Shown: positions 12,070-23,255 of the stretch, piece after piece
Position numbering within the stretch: position 1 is the first letter of the stretch
Layout: every line of letters starts with the position of its first letter
Source of the DNA: Actinernus sp. WN-2022
Lineage: Eukaryota > Cnidaria > Anthozoa > Actiniaria > Actinernidae
Assembly (NCBI GenBank): GCA_030867875.1
Contig: JAOWCC010001501.1
Coordinates: forward strand, 21,759,036-21,823,035
Direction: 5' to 3'
DNA: 64,000 nt
Made by a program: the position numbers and the translations under genes
Notes under the pieces: generated by a model
Told to the model about the DNA's origin: nothing
The model's database searches: none
Seen by the model: only the letters and a program-made list of their open reading frames with translations

Positions 12070-12250
12070 TCTCAGTAAATTGCCGTCAGACAAAACCAAA
12101 CGACATGCTATTGTGTTTCTTTGTCTCCACCAAAGCAACAACAGTCAAGAGAGTTTGATGGTAATACAAAGGATATATATATGATATATATAAGTTTTTT
12201 TGCAAAGTTTTAGTGTTTCAGTGTATATATATATATATATATAAGTTTTT
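12070..12250 (+). mobile_element. Half copy of the TA-rich foldback element seen at 38.0-38.6 kb
   Basis: The order TTGTGTTTCTTTGTCTCCAC, CAAAGCAACAACAGTCAA, AAAGGATATATATATGATAT and TTTCAGTGTATATATA follows one arm of the element at 37,977-38,568. Only one arm is present and it is diverged. Confidence 0.7.
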
Positions 12251-14035
12251 TTGCAAAAATTCTGACCCCCCTATGAAAATTATATACATATATCGGTTGC
12301 ATCATGGGTAATCCAAAAATATGCTTTTCAGACATTTTTCTAACAAAATATATGTCGGGTAGGATTGAAAAATGTACGAGTTAAACATTTTTAGATCATA
12401 TGGGCCCATCCGTTGAAGACAACAAGTTTTATTTTCAGTTTTAGTTGTACTAATTTATTCCATGCGTTTTCCTGTATTCTGTCCTTTAATTTCTCCACGT
12501 CGCACTAGCTAGGTTTACTCTATTGCCCTGAACATAGTTAATGCCCTGAATGAGGCTGAAGTATTTACTAAATTGATTTCAAACCTTGGAGCCTAGGTTT
12601 AAGCGTATTATCAATGTGAAACACGTTCTATATTATGGTAGTTCGATGTGTGCGATTCTGCCAAACATTCAACCAAATTAATTAAACACAGCGTAGCAAG
12701 CTAAAAAAATTTTTATGAAGTCCGCACTGCGGTTGTAAAAATCGCATTTAGTTATTGGAAAGGGAAGAAAGATCAGAATTTAAGTTGTTCACTAAATTAC
12801 ATTCAAACCTTAGAGCCTAAGTTTAAGTTTATTATCAATTTGAAACACGTTCTATTTTATCTTATGGCAGTTCCACCAGTCGTTTGCAATACTGCCAAAC
12901 AAACTGAACCCCAATTCAACACTTCAAAGCCAAACGCAGCTAAAATATTGTTGCCGTTATGAAGTCTGCAAAAGAGCTAAAATTTCACTGGGAACACACT
13001 TCATTTTTTTTTGCTTTTTTTATTTGGATTCATAATTATTTCGCATATGAAGTATTGATCAAACATATTTTATTTTATTCAGAATTGAATGCGGGCGGTT
13101 TACGTTTTGATGTTCGCGATGCATATTTAATTATATTCTGACATATCTTGCAGTTAACGACTTTAGAACTCTACGCGAGATAAATTTCAAGTTATATAAA
13201 ATGGTTAAGATTTAATCAAACTGTGTATCAGTTGATTTATTTTATTACTAAAAATTATCAGTTGAATGATTGTCGGGAATACCAATAAATTTACAACCTA
13301 GTGAGGCCAAAGTAAATAATAGGTTTAATTACTTTAATATGAATATAAAGTCTCAATGTGAGTTAAACTGACGACCAATTGTAAAATTTATGTAACACGC
13401 AGGAGAAATTATTTTTACACAAGACCAAAACCATTTAATTCTGGTCCATAATTTAAACAGATTAAAACAACTTCGGTTCTGATCTTTCTTTCCTTTCCAA
13501 TAACTAAATGCGATTTTTATAACCGCATTGCGGACTTCATAAAAAAATGTTTTAGCTTGCTACGCTGTGTTTAATTAATTTGTTTGAATGTTTGGCAGAA
13601 TCGCACACATCGAACTACCATAATATAGAACGTGTTTCACATTGATAATACGCTTAAACCTAGGCTCCAAGGTTTGAAATAAATTTAGTGAATACTTCAG
13701 CCTCATTCAGGGCAATAGAGCCGAAACCTAGCTAGTGCGACGTGGAGAAATTAAAGTTCAGAATACAGTGAGTTCATTGAAGTCATAGCAGCGTTTCGGT
13801 CCACCGGACCCAATGGAAAACACATGGAATAAATTAGTACAACTAAAACTGAAAATAAAACTTGTTGTCTTCAACGGATGGGCCCATATGATCTAAAAAT
13901 GTTTAACTCGTACATTTTTCAATCCTACCCGATATATTTTTTGTTAGAAAAATGTCTGAAAAGCACATTTTTGGATTACCCATGATGCAACCGATATAAG
14001 TATATAATTTTCATGGGGGGGTCAGAATTTTTGCA
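12251..14035. mobile_element. Foldback element with about 530-bp terminal inverted repeats
   Basis: 12,251-12,775 is the reverse complement of about 13,475-14,035. The tip is TGCAAAAATTCTGACCCCC. The arms share TCGCACACATCGAACTACC (read on one strand), CAACGGATGGGCCCATATG and the block around GAGCCTAGGTTTAAGCG. The right arm has a small extra segment near 13,780-13,820. The 700-bp middle is AT-rich; a 60-aa open frame there has no known motif. Confidence 0.9.
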
Positions 14036-14519
14036 CGCAGCTGTATATATTTTAGATATGATTTCTGTGTGAAACGTTAAATGAATATTTGCAACTCAAC
14101 GGCTTCAAGACGAGCTAGACGACAATCTCGTACTCAGACCCCATTTGTTTCTTACTGCGCATGCTCGACGAAAAAAAATGGGCTCTGGAATAATCCATTC
14201 CGGAAGTCCGCGAATCACGGACTTCCGTTGACTCTGCGCATGCTTATCTTTACGTCACGTTTTGGTTTGGATGTGGACGTTCACCCGGTATCTTGATAGT
14301 GATCCTTTGCTTGCTAGTGTCAGGGCAAGCCTTAGGGAGTCTCTTTAATCTTCTTCCGTTTTTAGGTTGCATTTTTATAGGCTTTATTTTCATGGCATTT
14401 GGCTCGTATTTCTTTATCGTGCGATGGATATCAGATATCACAGATTCCTGAGTGCACAAGAGGATTCATGGGGATCGAAAACTCGCTGAAATCGCCTTAC
14501 CTGAGCCAGATGACCACAC

Positions 14520-15283
14520 AAACAGCAACTGAATACACGGTAGAAGGAAGTCAAGGCATTTTTACTTACGATTCTATTGACAATCAAAGAATCAGGAATG
14601 CAGAGGAGATCAAATTACTAGGGGTCATTTTAGACAAAGAACTTAATTTCACAACACACATTTCCACGATTTGCAACAAGACCAGTAGACAGATTGGTGT
14701 ATTGATGAGACTAAGAAAACTAATACCAATTGAGGCAAAATTGCAAATTTACAAATCTGCAGTCTTGCCCCATTTGACTTACTGTGGCCTTGTTTGGCAC
14801 TTCTGCAGAGCGAGTGATCAGAAAAAACTGGAACGAGTAAACGAGAGAGGACTAAGAGCAGTATTCTGTGACACTCACAGCACGTGTTTTATCAAGTCTA
14901 AAAATTCTCGGGCTTCGCCCTCGAATTTTTAAACTTGATAAAACACTGCTGTTCGTGTTTTAAACAGTACGTAAAACCAGAGGTTTGTGGAACGACTTAC
15001 CATTGGAACTTAGGAAGTCGTCATCGATTTTACTTTTTAAAAAGACCCTCAAGACATACTTATTCAAAGCTGCATATAATCTATAGTCTGTATGTATGTA
15101 TATATATATATATTATTTTATCATATAAAATATGTATATATATATATTTTTAGCATTTTTAGAATTTTATTCCGCGTATTATGTAATTTTTATATAGTTG
15201 TAATTGTATAGCCATAATGTCTTTTTTTAACTTAATCTTGTAAAGCGCTTAGGACAATTAATGGATTCAGCGCTATATAAATA

Positions 15284-15310
<27 letters not shown>
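14520..15310 (+). pseudogene. Non-LTR retrotransposon fragment (RT C-terminus and 3' tail)
   Basis: The frame from 14,520 reads as the region after the RT palm: KLLGVILDKELNFTTHI, then a long helix-rich part with LPHLTYCGLVWH and RVNERGLRAVF. The frame is broken by a 63-bp hairpin at 14,884-14,946 and resumes as RGLWNDLPLELRKSSS and FKKTLKTYLFKAAYN, a typical C-terminal end of CR1/L2/Jockey-type proteins. The 3' tail has TGTAAAGCGCTTAGGAC and GCGCTATATAAATA followed by (TTA)n to about 15,315. The catalytic part of RT is missing, so this is a 5'-truncated dead copy. Confidence 0.85.
14884..14946. mobile_element. 63-bp hairpin inserted in a retrotransposon fragment
   Basis: GTGTTTTATCAAG (14,884) pairs with CTTGATAAAACAC ending at 14,946, and the inner arm has CTCGGGC TTCG CCCTCG. 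It sits between coding blocks of the LINE fragment, so it is an insertion or a very small foldback element. Confidence 0.75.
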
Positions 15311-15314
<4 letters not shown>

Positions 15315-15540
15315 GATAAAAATAGTTTTCTTGAAATGAGGTAATTTCCCTTGCCCCAGTGATGGTCAGGCTACATTGTACTACATTGTATAAATTCGAT
15401 CAAACGTTAAACGAAATTTGTGAACAAGATTTTGAATAACTACTTAAAGTATACATGCTCCAAATAGGAGTCTCTCCTGCTGGTCTTCGGTGGTTGAATG
15501 TTATCAAGACATTTGAAATATGGGTTCAGAAATCAAAGTA
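15311..15540. other. No recognisable feature
   Basis: Nothing beyond a short direct TACATTGTA pair is visible. Confidence 0.3.
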
Positions 15541-15760
15541 AGGGACCGGTCATTATTTATGAAGGAGGGGGATAGGGGTGGGTCATGTGCATTTTCTTTA
15601 GTTGATAAGGGGTGGGGCATGTTATTCTGAGTAGTATGGACTTTGAGAGTGGGGTCGCTTGTCATTTTCAGGCCTGAGGAAGGGGGGGCTTTAGTGAATT
15701 TTCAGTGTCTTTAATAATAATCCCCCCCCCCCCCTCCTTCATAAATAATGACCGGTCCTA
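15541..15760. mobile_element. MITE with GGACCGGTCATTATTTATG termini and internal G/C runs
   Basis: The left end (AGGGACCGGTCATTATTTAT) is mirrored at 15,727-15,760 by its complement. Just inside each terminus lies a G-run (left) or C-run (right). It is non-coding and about 220 bp. Confidence 0.85.
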
Positions 15761-15788
15761 AGTGTGTTCTGGCATATATACTAGTAAA

Positions 15789-15833
15789 CTCGTGGTGGCC
15801 ATATACAATTTTATTGTATATGGCCACCACGAG
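15789..15833. repeat. Perfect 45-bp hairpin
   Basis: CTCGTGGTGGCCATATACAA and its reverse complement are separated by a few T/A bases. Both arms match perfectly for 21 bases. It may be a tiny foldback element. Confidence 0.85.
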
Positions 15834-16320
15834 CAAATTGCAGCCTTACTTTTAATTTTGACAAATAGATCCTGACTATCAGGTTTTTCATCATCAACAG
15901 GCTTTTCAGTGTCATTATACTAATATTATTACATTAAGTTCACTACCCATAACTTCTAAATATATAAAAAGTGACAGCATTTATAAGAAAAGGATACTTT
16001 GCAGTAAATCTGGTAGATCTGCTATTTAGTATAGACAGACATTTTATGGTATGGTGGATGGACTTGACTGGCCTGCACTGATACAAACCCTCTTTCTATG
16101 AATATGGATAGCTTTTGATTATCATGCTAACTAGATACAAGGCTCTAACTAAGCTGACTCCACTCCAGCCTCAATATCACAAAAGGCTTGGTTGCCTTTC
16201 AAAATGGTGGTCCCAGAACTATAAATAGGATTATTGTATGAACACAACTGAATATACCCTGTGTGAACTTAAACTATCTTGGGAATTCTTCTTCCTTGAA
16301 TAAGTATAACGAGGGAAACT
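15834..16320. other. No recognisable feature
   Basis: AT-rich sequence with no shared repeat or coding motif that I can see. Confidence 0.3.
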
Positions 16321-16560
16321 TTATGGGGGGTGAGTGAATATATTGAGTGGGCTCTTTATAATAAATAGTTTGGTCAGTTAAAAGGGGAGCTCTTGAAAGT
16401 GACTGGAGTTATAAGAGGGGCTTGGGATTGTTCAGGGGTGGGGGTGCTTAAAAAGCTGAAGAATTGTACACTCCCAATGTCAATAACTTCATCACCCTCT
16501 CTTCCTCCTCCCTTCCCCCCCCCCCCCCCCCCCTCCCCATGTCATAAAAATAAACTTTCG
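16321..16560. repeat. G-rich to poly-C repeat fragment
   Basis: Starts with GGGG-rich words (GGGGGGTGAGTG, AAAGGGGAGCTC) and ends in a poly-C run at 16,516-16,533. Composition resembles the MITE at 15,541-15,760, but I cannot define its ends. Confidence 0.4.
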
Positions 16561-16827
16561 TTAGCCTCAAAAGGGATATAAAAACTTCTTGCTCATATGG
16601 GAAATTCATGATTTGATTTTCTAGCCAGTGATAGATTTGTACCAGCCTTTCAAGTTACCCATGCTTTATTTCCTGCAAAGATATCTGCACTGCTAATGCA
16701 TTTGTCCTAGGTTCACAGGAATGACATAGCCACAGGGGATGTGGGGCTAAAATAATATGTTGCCTAGTTACTTCTCAGTCAGTTCAAGACTACAACTTGG
16801 TCACACTGGCTCAATGTCAATTTTTAC

Positions 16828-16860
16828 CCCCCCCCCCCCTCCCCCCCCCCCCTCCCCCCC
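16828..16860. repeat. Poly-C tract
   Basis: About 30 nearly uninterrupted C residues, broken by two single T. Confidence 0.95.
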
Positions 16861-16861
16861 T

Positions 16862-16892
16862 CACAAAAAGTACGTAAAACACGTTTTATTCT
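16862..16892 (+). repeat. Direct repeat, copy 1 (copy 2 at 19,693-19,723)
   Basis: CACAAAAAGTACGTAAAACA plus the next bases CGTTTTATTCT recur at 19,693. The two copies bracket a 2.8-kb block of nested TIR elements, so they may mark a duplication or the edges of an older insertion. Confidence 0.75.
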
Positions 16893-16952
16893 CTTGTATT
16901 TTTCTCGCCACTTTCCACGGCTCTAGTCGCCAAGATTCCGGCGGGTGTAAAG

Positions 16953-17460
16953 CAGGAACACCCAACGGTAAAACTTCATAAAAACAAACATTCTGATGTT
17001 TTTATAACAAATCAGATGTATTTAAACATATTTAAGGGAATTGTTTTTCAGCTGGCAGACGAACAGCTGTTCTGCAGCGCCAGCCAGCCTAAAGTTCATG
17101 AAGAATTTCTAAATTTCCCAGCTGAAATATTTAAGTGCAGAATTTGCCAGCAGCAAAAATATATTCTTATTTTAAGAATAAAAACCTGAGCTAACCTGCA
17201 GAATTCGGTATTTTTAAAAACCTGTGAAACAACAGGTACGTGCAGAATTTGCCAGCTGAAAAATATCGCTCTGTTATATTATTATTATGTAATTATATCG
17301 GACTGCAGAATTTACCAGCTGACAAATATCGCTCCGTTATATTATTATTTAGTATCAGACTGCAGAATTTGCCAGCCAAGAAATTCCAAAGTGCAGAATT
17401 TTCCAGCCGAGTGGCCCAGAAGAACAGTTATTTTGCAGAACAGTTTGTTGGGTGTTCCTG
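16953..17460. mobile_element. TIR element nested in 16,940-18,289, first
   Basis: Terminal repeats CAGGAACACCCAAC / GTTGGGTGTTCCTG, with GTAAAG on both flanks (16,947-16,952 and 17,461-17,466). Inside, the word TGCAGAATTTGCCAGC recurs four to five times with spacing of 60-80 bp, each followed by AAATATCGCT-like words. This looks like an internal subrepeat array. No coding capacity. Confidence 0.85.
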
Positions 17461-17478
17461 GTAAAGTACAGGTCATAG

Positions 17479-18147
17479 CAAGGGCACCCAACGAGTACTT
17501 TTTGAAATTCGTTTGAAACCAGTTGTATGCAGCTCCTCTAGCCATTTTAAGGCGCCTATACTATGTCTTTTGGCGTATTCTAGAAAGCTATTTCTAGGTG
17601 GAAAATCTCGTCAACCGAAAATACTATGGCAAAATATTCCCGGCCTACGAATTTGTTAGTAGTCTAGAACATAAACAAGAATTTTCTAGCCCAAGTAACT
17701 TCATGTTGCAAAGTTTTGTGGAGGTACGAATTTTTTAGGGGTTCTTTTTTCCTTTAGGCAATTCTTTTAGGTGACCTCCATTTGCTAAAGGTTTATTCTT
17801 TCGGATTTTAGATGTCAGAATTTCTTAGAGAATGAAAATGTGTTCTCGAAAACTTTAGGTGGCCGCTTCAATAAATGATTTGTGATAATATGTTTTTTTT
17901 TCCATTCCAACCAATGTTTTTTTCCGGATCGTTCTGACTCTATTGATCAGACGAAAACGTACGAATATTTTAGGGGAAACCTTTTAGTCTCCCTTTTCTT
18001 CTATAATTTCTAGGCCGTGAAAACAAATTTTCTAGCCAGTATTTCAGAAAACAAGTTGCTAGGGACAATTTTTTCAAATCCGAAAGTTATAGGCCAACTT
18101 ACTCTCCCGAACAGCTTTTTAACCGAAAACTTCGTTGGGTGCCCTTG
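17479..18147. mobile_element. TIR element nested in 16,940-18,289, second
   Basis: Terminal repeats CAAGGGCACCCAACGA / TCGTTGGGTGCCCTTG with GTCATAG on both flanks (17,472-17,478 and 18,148-18,154). The termini are related to those of the neighbour at 16,953-17,460, so both belong to one superfamily with a 6-8 bp duplication. The 669-bp interior is non-coding. Confidence 0.88.
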
Positions 18148-18593
18148 GTCATAGGTCAGGTTGTTAATTCTAAGACAAATCCTAACCCCAACATCGGACG
18201 AGTTAACAGGTAAACGACGGGTTCTCACTCACCTAGTCAGTGCTAGGGTTAACAGGTAAACAAGAAGTGACCTGTACTTTACACCCGCCGCCAAGATTCC
18301 GTTCTCGAAGCCGAGTTTGCAGAATTAAACCATGATTTGCAAAGTGAGTTATGGCGGGTCGAAAAAGGCTGTCCTGGCAGCAGACAAGACACAATTAATA
18401 AAGAAAAGTAGGTACGTTTTGTTTTAAAGTTGCATGAACTCGAATTGTTTGAAAATACCGTGCTAGTGGATATTCAAGGGCGAGGGAGTTCACCTTTACT
18501 TTCTCCCGGGGGACAGGGGAGTTCACCTCTCACATTATTCCCGGGGATCTAGGCCTTCGCTGGCTTTCACTGGAATCAAACGGTCTCGGTCAG

Positions 18594-19574
18594 CAGATGG
18601 TGTAATTTGCGGCTCGGCGGCTTGACGGATGGGCGGAATAACATTTTTTTATCAGAGGCTTTGTAACAAGTGCAAATCTCTTATATATACACTTGAAAAA
18701 TATCAAATTTCCAAGTATGACTTATCTTGGATAATTATTGGAAAACCGCAGAATTTCCAAGATGAAAAAAGTCAAGTTTGGTTTTAAGTTGGATAGGCCA
18801 TGCAATTTTACCAAGTTTGGAAAACAGAGAAAATCCAAGAAAAATCCAAGATAAAAAACAAGTGAAATCATACTAGGAAATTTGGTAATTTTTCCAATAC
18901 TAGCTAGTAAGGGGAATTGTGCCGTTGAGTCAGCGCTGCAGAAGTTTCTTTACCCTGAAACTATTCTCGGCTTTCTTTATTTTTCCAGGGCTCTTCCCTG
19001 TTTAACTTCCGTTTAATGCTGACTTGCATTCATCGGTGTCATGCAATAACATTTTATTTGAGTTTTTAGCATTTTAGCATTTTCCCGCCTCCTACACCCG
19101 CGTTCGTACGCAGGCTAGTATTAAATATGATAGACAGTTTCACACGGTCGCAATAGATTGATTTCAGTTTAATACAACGGTTTGATCAATTCGATGGTTT
19201 TATTTTAATATTTGTTTTAAGTGTAAACTAAAATGGAAGTAAATATCTAAGATCTAAGAGTCCCCTTTGTATGCGATTCAAATAATTATAAATTTCTGGG
19301 AAACCTGTCTTGAAGTCCCGACTCCGATCCAGTCTCTAAATCCTGACTAGACTCCTGCCGCCGTTGTCGTAGTTGAGTTTACTACGGTAAACCGGCAGGT
19401 CACACTGTGAGGACAGTTTGTGAGGATGCCGTGGACTATAGTTAAATCCGCTTAACTATAGTAAACTTCGTCCAGTGTGCCCTCAGCCAAATTGATTAAT
19501 GGTCTTTATCATAATTATCTTAATGTTGTCATTCCGCCGTTCCATCAAAGCCGTGGCGCAAATTACACCATCCG
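18594..19574. mobile_element. Mutator-like MITE, 981 bp, 9-bp target duplication
   Basis: Left end CAGATGGTGTAATTTGCG and right end CGCAAATTACACCATCCG form terminal repeats that continue weakly for about 50 bp. CTCGGTCAG flanks both sides (18,585-18,593 and 19,575-19,583). The interior contains smaller inverted words around 19,375-19,470 and no recognisable gene. Confidence 0.88.
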
Positions 19575-19581
19575 CTCGGTC

Positions 19582-19637
19582 AGATCCACGATGGCGGCTA
19601 CTCCTTTGTATTCTCTCGAGTAGCCGCCATGTTGGAT
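19582..19637. repeat. Hairpin with ATGGCGGCTACTC arms
   Basis: GATCCACGATGGCGGCTACT and its near-complement AGTAGCCGCCATGTTGGATC face each other with a short loop. It abuts the target duplication of the 981-bp MITE, which apparently inserted next to it. Confidence 0.8.
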
Positions 19638-19723
19638 CCTGGTCAGCGGTCATAAAAGTAGGGGGAGGGAAGGAGAGTAAAAAATGACAAAATCACAAAA
19701 AGTACGTAAAACACGTTTTATTC

Positions 19724-20944
19724 TTGTTTTCACTTCACAAACAATATGTAAACACGTTTTATTATAGTTTTCACTTCATTATTGTGGTTTGCCTATGACT
19801 TTAGGAATGAAGTGAACTACATTGTGTGCCTTTTTACGTAGATTACGCTCCAGTAAACTGATTTCTTCGGCATACTGTACTTTGCGAAACGACGTGAAAA
19901 GAAACGAAACAGTACTTTGCGAAACACGTATTTGAGCAATCTGGGAACAGCTAAAAACGATATTCATCAGTCTTAGTTTATACTTACTTTCAAGCAAATA
20001 GCGCCGGGTAGACTTCTATACTTGCTCCTTTTTACAAACCAAAAGTGTGTAAGAAAGTGAGGGAAGGATGATTCGGAAAAAAGAGCTCAGAAGTATGAAT
20101 ATAAATCACAACTGAAACATTGTAGGGTGAAGTCGTGTATTTATTTCTCTAACATACATGTTTTGGAAGGATTTATAATATGAGCTATTCAAGCGATATT
20201 TGTATTAAGCGTAAAGATACACAAATCACGAGATTGGGCTGCCTGTGGTGACACATGCATGTGTACATCTTGGTTTACAAATTAACACTACATTCAGGCA
20301 AAGAGTTAATCTATAACGACACTTTGATATGCCAAGGAACCTGAATATCAACCGACAGTACAAGGTGAGGGAAATTTAAAGTACTGAGTTCATTGCTGTG
20401 TTCCCCAATCAATATTAATCTACACTGAATTTCTTATAAATGGGCCGGGACCAGACACAAGGCAGGACCCGGCGACCAACATTGATCATAAATTATTCTG
20501 CAACTAACAATGGCACTCAATATTCTGCAGCCAACCTTGTTCTCACTTGAAAAATAATTTAAATGCTCTGAAGGAACTGCATGGGGTATAGTTAATTGTT
20601 TATATATACACATGCATATATAGTTTATATTCTACACTGGAGTATACTTAGTATTGTGAATGCTAGGAACTGGAATGCAGTTTATACACATCTGAATAGC
20701 CGTAGCTAGCTATAGGGTTGATTTGTGTTCTACACTAACTCCAACTATTGCCTTACACTGTATACCACACAGCAAAATGTGCTACGAATGCTCAGATGAA
20801 TAACCATATGAAACACACATGTCAGTACATATAGCCATATAAGCATCGCACCCAATGATTTAATGTTACACAAAGCCGATAATTCAGTCCTTTCTCTTAA
20901 AAAAATATGTCGAACGCACTTTGATAATCTATGATTAATTCTAG
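19724..20944. other. No recognisable feature
   Basis: About 1.2 kb without a repeat shared in this window or a convincing coding frame. Open frames of 72-75 aa have no motif I know. Confidence 0.3.
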
Positions 20945-21544
20945 TAATAATAATAGCTTTTATTAATAACACTGTAGAACAACAGACGTGCTCTATTTAC
21001 AATTAAGTGATAAACAAGTATAATAATAACAATCAATAATCATTAAAGTTAAGTCAAGAACTAGATGAAATTAAACAGGCATCTATTAAACAAAGACGTT
21101 TTTGAAGCGCTCCGTTTTGACTGACCTCTATCCCGGAGCCGGCGTGATCTAATAGGGGGTAATATAATATTGCTTTTTACAATACCCAGATTTGAAAGCA
21201 CTGGCAAACAGATTGTTAATATGGCTTAAATATTTATCGTAATAGACGCAGCCCCATACTTCTACTGCATAAGTAAATATAGATATAATTAGGCTCTGAA
21301 TGTTCAGTAGGATAGCGGTAGAATTTACAAGTACGCAAAATATACAGACGGCTACTAGCCTTTAAAAGTAGATCATCAACATGCGATCCCAGTTTGAAGG
21401 GTTTCTTCAAAAGTCACTCCAAGAAGTTTAACCGTTTCCCTCCTGTGCCGCCCGTAACCGCCCAATATGAAGCATGTATACCTGGAGAAAATTATTGCAT
21501 CAAACCTAGACATGCTGGAAATACGATGTTGTGATATTATTTCA

Positions 21545-22490
21545 AGGAATGAATGACTTCAAAGTCAGAGCTATAACAGGGATCGCTTGACTCTCCCACT
21601 TTGGAGAAAAACGCATTTGTTTTGGATATCGTTGTTCGTTTCTTCGATTTTCGCGAATTTTGAGGAGCTGAAAATCGGCTCAAAAAAACCTTCCCATTCG
21701 CACTTGAAATCAAAAGCAAATACAAAATCACCACTCAGTCGTTACAGTACCTTGTTTAATCTTTCCAACCAGCAGGTTTGTTTGCACAAAACGCACCAAA
21801 CGACTGTGAACCACGCCAATGTTTACACTGCATTTCACTCGACCACATTTACCTGCTCCCACCTCCAATTGCATGCTGGGTAATCAACAAAAAATTCACA
21901 AGGGATCGCCCATTCTGGGACTCCGGTAGGGTCTTTTACCTCTACAACCAAGAGCGGTGATTTGGACTCAAGCCGTTGCTTTAAAGTGACAAAAACACAT
22001 CCTAATAGGTTGAGCAGGGGTAAAAGACTGCCAACTGCAGGATTCCAAGGATTTCAGTGAAGATTTTTTTCCTGTGTCTGAAAGCACAAACACAACGGGA
22101 AAACCCTGTGAAATCCCTTCACAAAGCCTACTAGAAGCAAACCAAGTACTTTTCAGCCATCCTCAGACTTAATGATGTCTTCAAGCTCTCTGACAGTGGC
22201 ATATTTCTCCAAAATTAGAGCTCATTTCATTAGAAACCCCACCGAAGCAGCCATATCTACCGTTACGTCAACGAGTGAACAGAATTCTCCCAAATGGCAT
22301 TGTGGGAAAAGTTTGAGCCCTCGGCTTAAAAAGTCAGTAGTATTTAACTGACCCGGGCTAGCCAAACTTGAACTGAGGGGGGAGGGTTGAGTTAGCACTC
22401 AGGATTTCACCAACTGAGCCAAACATGTCCAGTAGGGAAAGGGTTAAGACTGTTGACACGCTCAATGCCGTGTACAGGCGCAGGACTGAA
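21545..22490. other. Non-LINE insert within LINE-A
   Basis: This stretch separates the LNFKKTWEL block from the downstream LGVTF block of LINE-A, which are adjacent in intact elements. It carries the tRNA-like sequence at 22,355-22,425. The rest is unassigned. Confidence 0.6.
22355..22425 (-). repeat. tRNA-like pol III promoter, probable SINE head
   Basis: On the minus strand TGGCTCAGTTGG (22,410-22,421) fits the tRNA A box and AGTTCAAGTTTGG (about 22,362-22,374) resembles a B box; spacing is about 35 bp. The region between them does not fold into a proper anticodon arm by eye, so a tRNA-derived SINE or tRNA relic is more likely than a working tRNA gene. Confidence 0.45.
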
Positions 22491-22667
22491 TTTCCTTACA
22501 TGACAATTCCCACGTTTTCTTAAAATTCAGTTGCATCTGGTTCCTCATCTTCCTCTCTGCCCATCTCATTATAGTGTCTGCCTCCATCTACGCTAGGCTG
22601 CTACTGATTTGTCATACTATATGCGCGTAATATCATCAGCATATTTTATAAGGTGACTAGTAGGGTA

Positions 22668-22763
22668 TATACCCTGGTTACCAGAGCTTCTAATCTCTCT
22701 CTCTCGTCGCTTTGCTCCTCGCTTTCCGAGAGAGAGATTAGAAGCTCTGGTAACCAGGGTATA
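22668..22763. mobile_element. Hairpin element in LINE-A, arms TATACCCTGGTTACCAGAGC
   Basis: About 40 bp of each arm pair, ending in a CTCTCTCTCG / CGAGAGAGAG stem with a short loop. It lies between the NDIKAL and KYADD blocks of the RT, which are close together in intact relatives, so it is an insertion. Confidence 0.85.
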
Positions 22764-22845
22764 GGGTATAGGGCTTTAATATCATTAATCATTATAGAGA
22801 AAGGGACTGGGCCTAACACGGTCCGTTGTGGGACTCCTCTATTGG

Positions 22846-23255
22846 CCGGTAACAAAACGAGCAGGGGACTGGGACCTAGTTTATCAGAATTACTCTAATT
22901 CTAAAATGAAGTTCATCACATGATAGAGCATGTTGAAATTAGCATTTGTGCGAAATTTGATGTAATTCAAGTGAATCTTGTCTGAATTATAAGCAATTGA
23001 AATTTCTTTGTCCCTCCAAAATTTTACAATGAATGTATGGTTTGGAGGGACAACGTTAAAAAATAAGAGTTTGTATGGGAAAATTGACATATTTGATGCC
23101 TTCTAGCATCGTTAATATTGAGCCAAAGTTCACCAAACTTTCCAGACTGGCTAAGTTTGATCTGTGCTTTTGGAAAATAATGCTCACTTTGACTAGTTAT
23201 TAATTGAATTAGTTTTACTGACTCGGTTCCAGTCCCCCACTCGTTTTGTTACCGG
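22846..23255. mobile_element. TIR element in LINE-A, termini CCGGTAACAAAACGAG
   Basis: CCGGTAACAAAACGAGCAGG at the left mirrors the right end ACTCGTTTTGTTACCGG, and the match continues through GGACTGG. It splits LINE-A between FDFCKAFDSV and NRGVPQ; some intervening RT sequence is also missing. Non-coding. Confidence 0.8.

Larger units (their letters stand above)
16940..18289. mobile_element. Outer TIR element (Mutator-like MITE) holding two nested elements
   Basis: GGCGGGTGTAAAGTACAGGT, reconstructed across the two insertions at the left side, is mirrored by ACCTGTACTTTACACCCGCC at the right end. The 11-bp word GCCAAGATTCC flanks both ends (16,929-16,939 and 18,290-18,300). A duplication of 9-11 bp is typical of Mutator-like elements. 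It is non-coding. Without its two insertions it would be only about 160 bp. Confidence 0.85.
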
